Shown here: positions 5,339-7,689 of the stretch, in pieces
Numbering within the stretch: position 1 is the stretch's first letter
Layout: each line of letters opens with the position of its first letter
Assembly: GCA_007116865.1 (NCBI GenBank)
Contig: SKHR01000048.1
Span: 1 to 7,689 of the forward strand
DNA length: 7,689 nucleotides
Source of the DNA: Marinospirillum sp.
GTDB lineage: Bacteria > Pseudomonadota > Gammaproteobacteria > Pseudomonadales > Halomonadaceae
Direction of reading: 5' to 3'
Program-made: the position numbers and the translations under genes
The notes under the pieces: generated by a model
Told to the model about the DNA's origin: nothing
Database searches by the model: none
The model's input: the letters and a program-made list of their open reading frames with translations, nothing else

Positions 5339-7435
5339 ATGGACCCCACCCCTCCAACCCTTCTGATTGTTGAAGATGCCGCTGAAATCCGCATGTTACT
5401 AAGCGCAGGGTTAACCAAAGCGGGCTACCGTACCCTGTCAGCCACACAGGGCGCGGAAGGGGTCGATTTATTTGTCCAGGAAAAGCCCGACCTGATACTC
5501 ATGGATGTTTCCATGCCGGTCATGGATGGTTTTGAAGCCTGTCGGCGAATCAGACAAACGGAATCAGGCAAAAATATTCCGCTGCTGATGCTGACCGGCT
5601 CAGATGACCTGCACTCGATTCAGCAGGCATTTGATTCAGGTGCAACAGACTTTATCACCAAGCCGATCAATTTGCCCCTGCTGCAACAACGCATTCGCTA
5701 TGCTTTGCGCGATGCTCAGCGTGAAAAAGAACTGCACCAGGCCAAGTCGTTACAGGACAGCGCTTCGTCACTTGCCGGACTGGCATTCTGGGAGTATGAC
5801 CCAGCATCACAAAAACTTTCCTGGAGTGGTAAAGCCCAGCAAACCTTACACTGGCTTGAAAGCCTGCCAGATAATCTGGAAACCACCCTGCAAATGGTCC
5901 ACCCTGATGAGCGGCATCGCCTCCAAAGCGCCTTTATGACCGCCATGGAAACTGGACAGCAGTTTAGTGTTGAAGTGCGCCTGCTTTGGCAGCAAAAAGA
6001 GTATCAGCTAAAAATTCTTGGCCAACTCAACCAGCCCGGCCACTTACTGACTGGAGCTGTGCAAGACTTGACCGCGCTTCGCAGACTCGAGTCCCAGGCC
6101 AGCTACCTTAGCCACCATGATGTATTGACCGGCTTACCTAATCGTAATCTGTTTATATGTAGCCTCGCTGACCAGTTGCAAGCGAAGCAATCCTTTCAAG
6201 CACTCACGCTCGTACTGGTATTAGAAATTCAGCGTTTGCATCACATCATGGATGTGTTTGGTGTCGATGCAACGGATGAACTGATCAACCGTGTTGCCAG
6301 TGCTTTTAAGGCCTGCTTTAAAAGTACTGAGGGCCAGGTTGCACGCCTTGAGACTCACCGTTTCGCAGCCTGGATCACCCTGGAAGCACAAAATGAAACC
6401 ACTCTGATTCGATACCTGGAAGAGCGCCTCATGCCACTCAACCGCTGTTGGCTGCTTGAAGGCAAAGAAGTGCTGCTTAATTTCTCGGTCGGCCTAAGCT
6501 ATGCGCCCACTCAAGGCGATCAGGCGACACAACTCTTGCGTTATGCACAGCGGGCGCTACAAACCTCCAAGTCTACACGCCATACTCTGACGGTCAGCCC
6601 CTATCATCCGGATCAGGATACCAACCTGCAACAACGCCTCACTCTGGAGAGTGAGCTGAGGCGTGCGGTTGAGACTCAAGCCTTTTCTCTGGCCTATCAA
6701 CCTCAGTACAACCTTGCCACGGGTCGTATTGTCGGGGTTGAAGCACTGGTACGTTGGCAGCATCCAAGTGAAGGTTTTGTTTCTCCGGCAACCTTTATCC
6801 CGATTTTGGAAGATATGGGGCTGATTCAAACACTGGGGCAATGGATACTCCAGGAAGCCTGTCGCCAACAATTTGCCTGGAAACAAACCGGGCTGCGCCT
6901 GCGCATGGGGATCAACCTCTCACCTGCCCAATTTGAGCAGGGCAACCTTTACGAACAAATCCTGGATGCTCAGCAGCAAGCCCATGCCAGCCCTGAGGAT
7001 ATCAAGCTGGAAATCACGGAAAGTTTGGCCATGAAAGATCCGGATGAAAGCATTCATCTACTACACAAGTTGCGTGAAGCCGGATTTAAAATAGCCATTG
7101 ACGACTTTGGCATCGGTTTTTCTTCTCTGGAATACCTGCTGCGCTTTCCTCTGGATTCACTCAAAATTGATCGAGCGTTTGTACAAAATATCACTCAGGG
7201 GCGCAGCGATCGTGCCATTGTTCTGGCGCTCACCTCGCTATGTCAGGGGCTCGGCTTAAGCACCATCGCAGAAGGCGTTGAAAATCTGCGTCAATCTGAC
7301 TACCTCGATGCATTAGGTGTGACTGAGCTGCAAGGCTACCTCATCTCCAAACCGCTTGCTGCAGATGACCTACCTGCTTTTGTGACGGTTTTTGAACAAC
7401 GAGGCATTGATAATGCAAATCCATTTCCAGGCTGA
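5339..7435 (+). CDS. Response regulator with REC, PAS, degenerate GGDEF and active-looking EAL: probable c-di-GMP phosphodiesterase
   Basis: This cytoplasmic signalling protein of 698 residues has four parts. REC (about 7-121) has acidic Glu12/Asp13, phospho-acceptor Asp56 in LMDVSMP, Thr86 and Lys108, so it should be phosphorylatable by a histidine kinase not seen here. A PAS-like segment (about 144-246) has FWEYDP and HPDERHRL. The GGDEF domain (about 253-418) keeps DVLTGLPNR but has ETHRF (338-342) in place of GGDEF, so it should not make c-di-GMP; it may still bind GTP. EAL (about 433-688) has the full set: EALVR (Glu468), NLS (Asn526), LEITES (558/561), DDFG (Asp588/589), LKID (Lys609), AEGVE (Glu645) and LQGY (Gln665). 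I expect c-di-GMP hydrolysis to pGpG. The start at 5339 is chosen for AGGAG 4 bases upstream; ATG 5327 lacks a Shine-Dalgarno. Its 3' end overlaps the next gene. Confidence 0.93.
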   Translation: MDPTPPTLLIVEDAAEIRMLLSAGLTKAGYRTLSATQGAEGVDLFVQEKPDLILMDVSMPVMDGFEACRRIRQTESGKNIPLLMLTGSDDLHSIQQAFDSGATDFITKPINLPLLQQRIRYALRDAQREKELHQAKSLQDSASSLAGLAFWEYDPASQKLSWSGKAQQTLHWLESLPDNLETTLQMVHPDERHRLQSAFMTAMETGQQFSVEVRLLWQQKEYQLKILGQLNQPGHLLTGAVQDLTALRRLESQASYLSHHDVLTGLPNRNLFICSLADQLQAKQSFQALTLVLVLEIQRLHHIMDVFGVDATDELINRVASAFKACFKSTEGQVARLETHRFAAWITLEAQNETTLIRYLEERLMPLNRCWLLEGKEVLLNFSVGLSYAPTQGDQATQLLRYAQRALQTSKSTRHTLTVSPYHPDQDTNLQQRLTLESELRRAVETQAFSLAYQPQYNLATGRIVGVEALVRWQHPSEGFVSPATFIPILEDMGLIQTLGQWILQEACRQQFAWKQTGLRLRMGINLSPAQFEQGNLYEQILDAQQQAHASPEDIKLEITESLAMKDPDESIHLLHKLREAGFKIAIDDFGIGFSSLEYLLRFPLDSLKIDRAFVQNITQGRSDRAIVLALTSLCQGLGLSTIAEGVENLRQSDYLDALGVTELQGYLISKPLAADDLPAFVTVFEQRGIDNANPFPG

Positions 7436-7689
7436 TCCTAGCCTCGACGCGCTGATCAGCAGGCTCAATGAGCTTAAAGCAAGCAACCCTAAGCTGGAGT
7501 CCGTGCTGATATGGGCCGCTGAAGGCAATCAGTGGTCAGTTGATGCACTTAACCAACAGCTCCCGCAGCTTCCCCTCACTCTGCTGGGTGGTATTTTTCC
7601 ACAGATCATTTATGAGCAACGAAACCTCACCACCGGCTGTATTTTGGTCACTTTTGAGACAAGCCTGCCCTGGATTGCCATCGAGTCAC
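7413..7689 (+). CDS. Partial gene, N-terminus of a probable FIST-domain sensor protein
   Basis: An open frame runs from ATG 7413 to the window edge, giving 92 residues without a stop. The ATG has GAGG 8 bases upstream (7401-7404) and overlaps the end of the phosphodiesterase gene by 23 bases, so the two are probably translationally coupled. The N-terminal MQIHFQADPSLDALISRL is followed by a hydrophobic strand (SVLIWAAEGN, 30-39), an amphipathic helix, and LPLTLLGGIFPQIIYEQR (53-70) then GCILVTFE (75-82). This strand-helix-strand pattern with a GG turn resembles the start of FIST sensory domains, which often lie beside c-di-GMP or kinase genes. There is no signal peptide. The family call is from pattern memory only and the C-terminal domain is outside the window; it could be another small alpha/beta sensor. 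Confidence 0.6.
   Translation, partial: MQIHFQADPSLDALISRLNELKASNPKLESVLIWAAEGNQWSVDALNQQLPQLPLTLLGGIFPQIIYEQRNLTTGCILVTFETSLPWIAIES

Noticed and set aside
1..7689. Mobile elements, CRISPR arrays, defence genes, tRNA or rRNA
   Set aside because: No transposase or integrase motifs, repeated spacer pattern, cloverleaf or rRNA-like stretch was seen; the gene content is core metabolism and signalling.

Overview
The window reads as ordinary chromosomal DNA from a gammaproteobacterium. The evidence is RsuA and HisC proteins that resemble those of Escherichia coli and Pseudomonas, a small hexameric-type NADP glutamate dehydrogenase, Shine-Dalgarno sequences before nearly every gene, and a dense c-di-GMP signalling block. 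GC content looks slightly above one half by eye. I cannot name the genus. I see no RNA genes, insertion sequences, CRISPR arrays or phage genes.

Left part (1-2372). Bases 1-150 hold no gene I can confirm, only two small hairpins and a weak open frame. A 109-residue helical protein of unknown function (minus strand) follows rsuA by 19 bases and is probably co-transcribed with it. rsuA makes a 16S rRNA pseudouridine synthase. hisC (histidinol-phosphate aminotransferase) diverges from rsuA with only 24 bases between the start codons and ends in a clear intrinsic terminator.

Middle part (2373-3943). A single-gene unit encodes NADP-dependent glutamate dehydrogenase (gdhA). Its leader contains one near-perfect and two weaker copies of the NtrC recognition dyad. 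They lie about three and four helical turns apart around a sigma70-like promoter, which suggests direct nitrogen control, probably repression. A bidirectional terminator separates gdhA from the next, convergent gene.

Right part (3942-7689). Two c-di-GMP-type genes diverge from a 182-base spacer. The minus-strand gene is a YuxH-like protein with a degenerate EAL domain joined to HDOD. The plus-strand gene is a response regulator of REC-PAS-GGDEF-EAL layout, with a ruined GGDEF motif and an intact EAL motif set, so probably a phosphodiesterase. Its last 23 bases overlap the start of a gene cut by the window edge whose N-terminus looks like a FIST sensory domain. Together these suggest a ligand-sensing module (FIST) coupled to c-di-GMP breakdown, with an enzymatically dead EAL-HDOD partner transcribed away from it. 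The FIST call and its coupling are inference.
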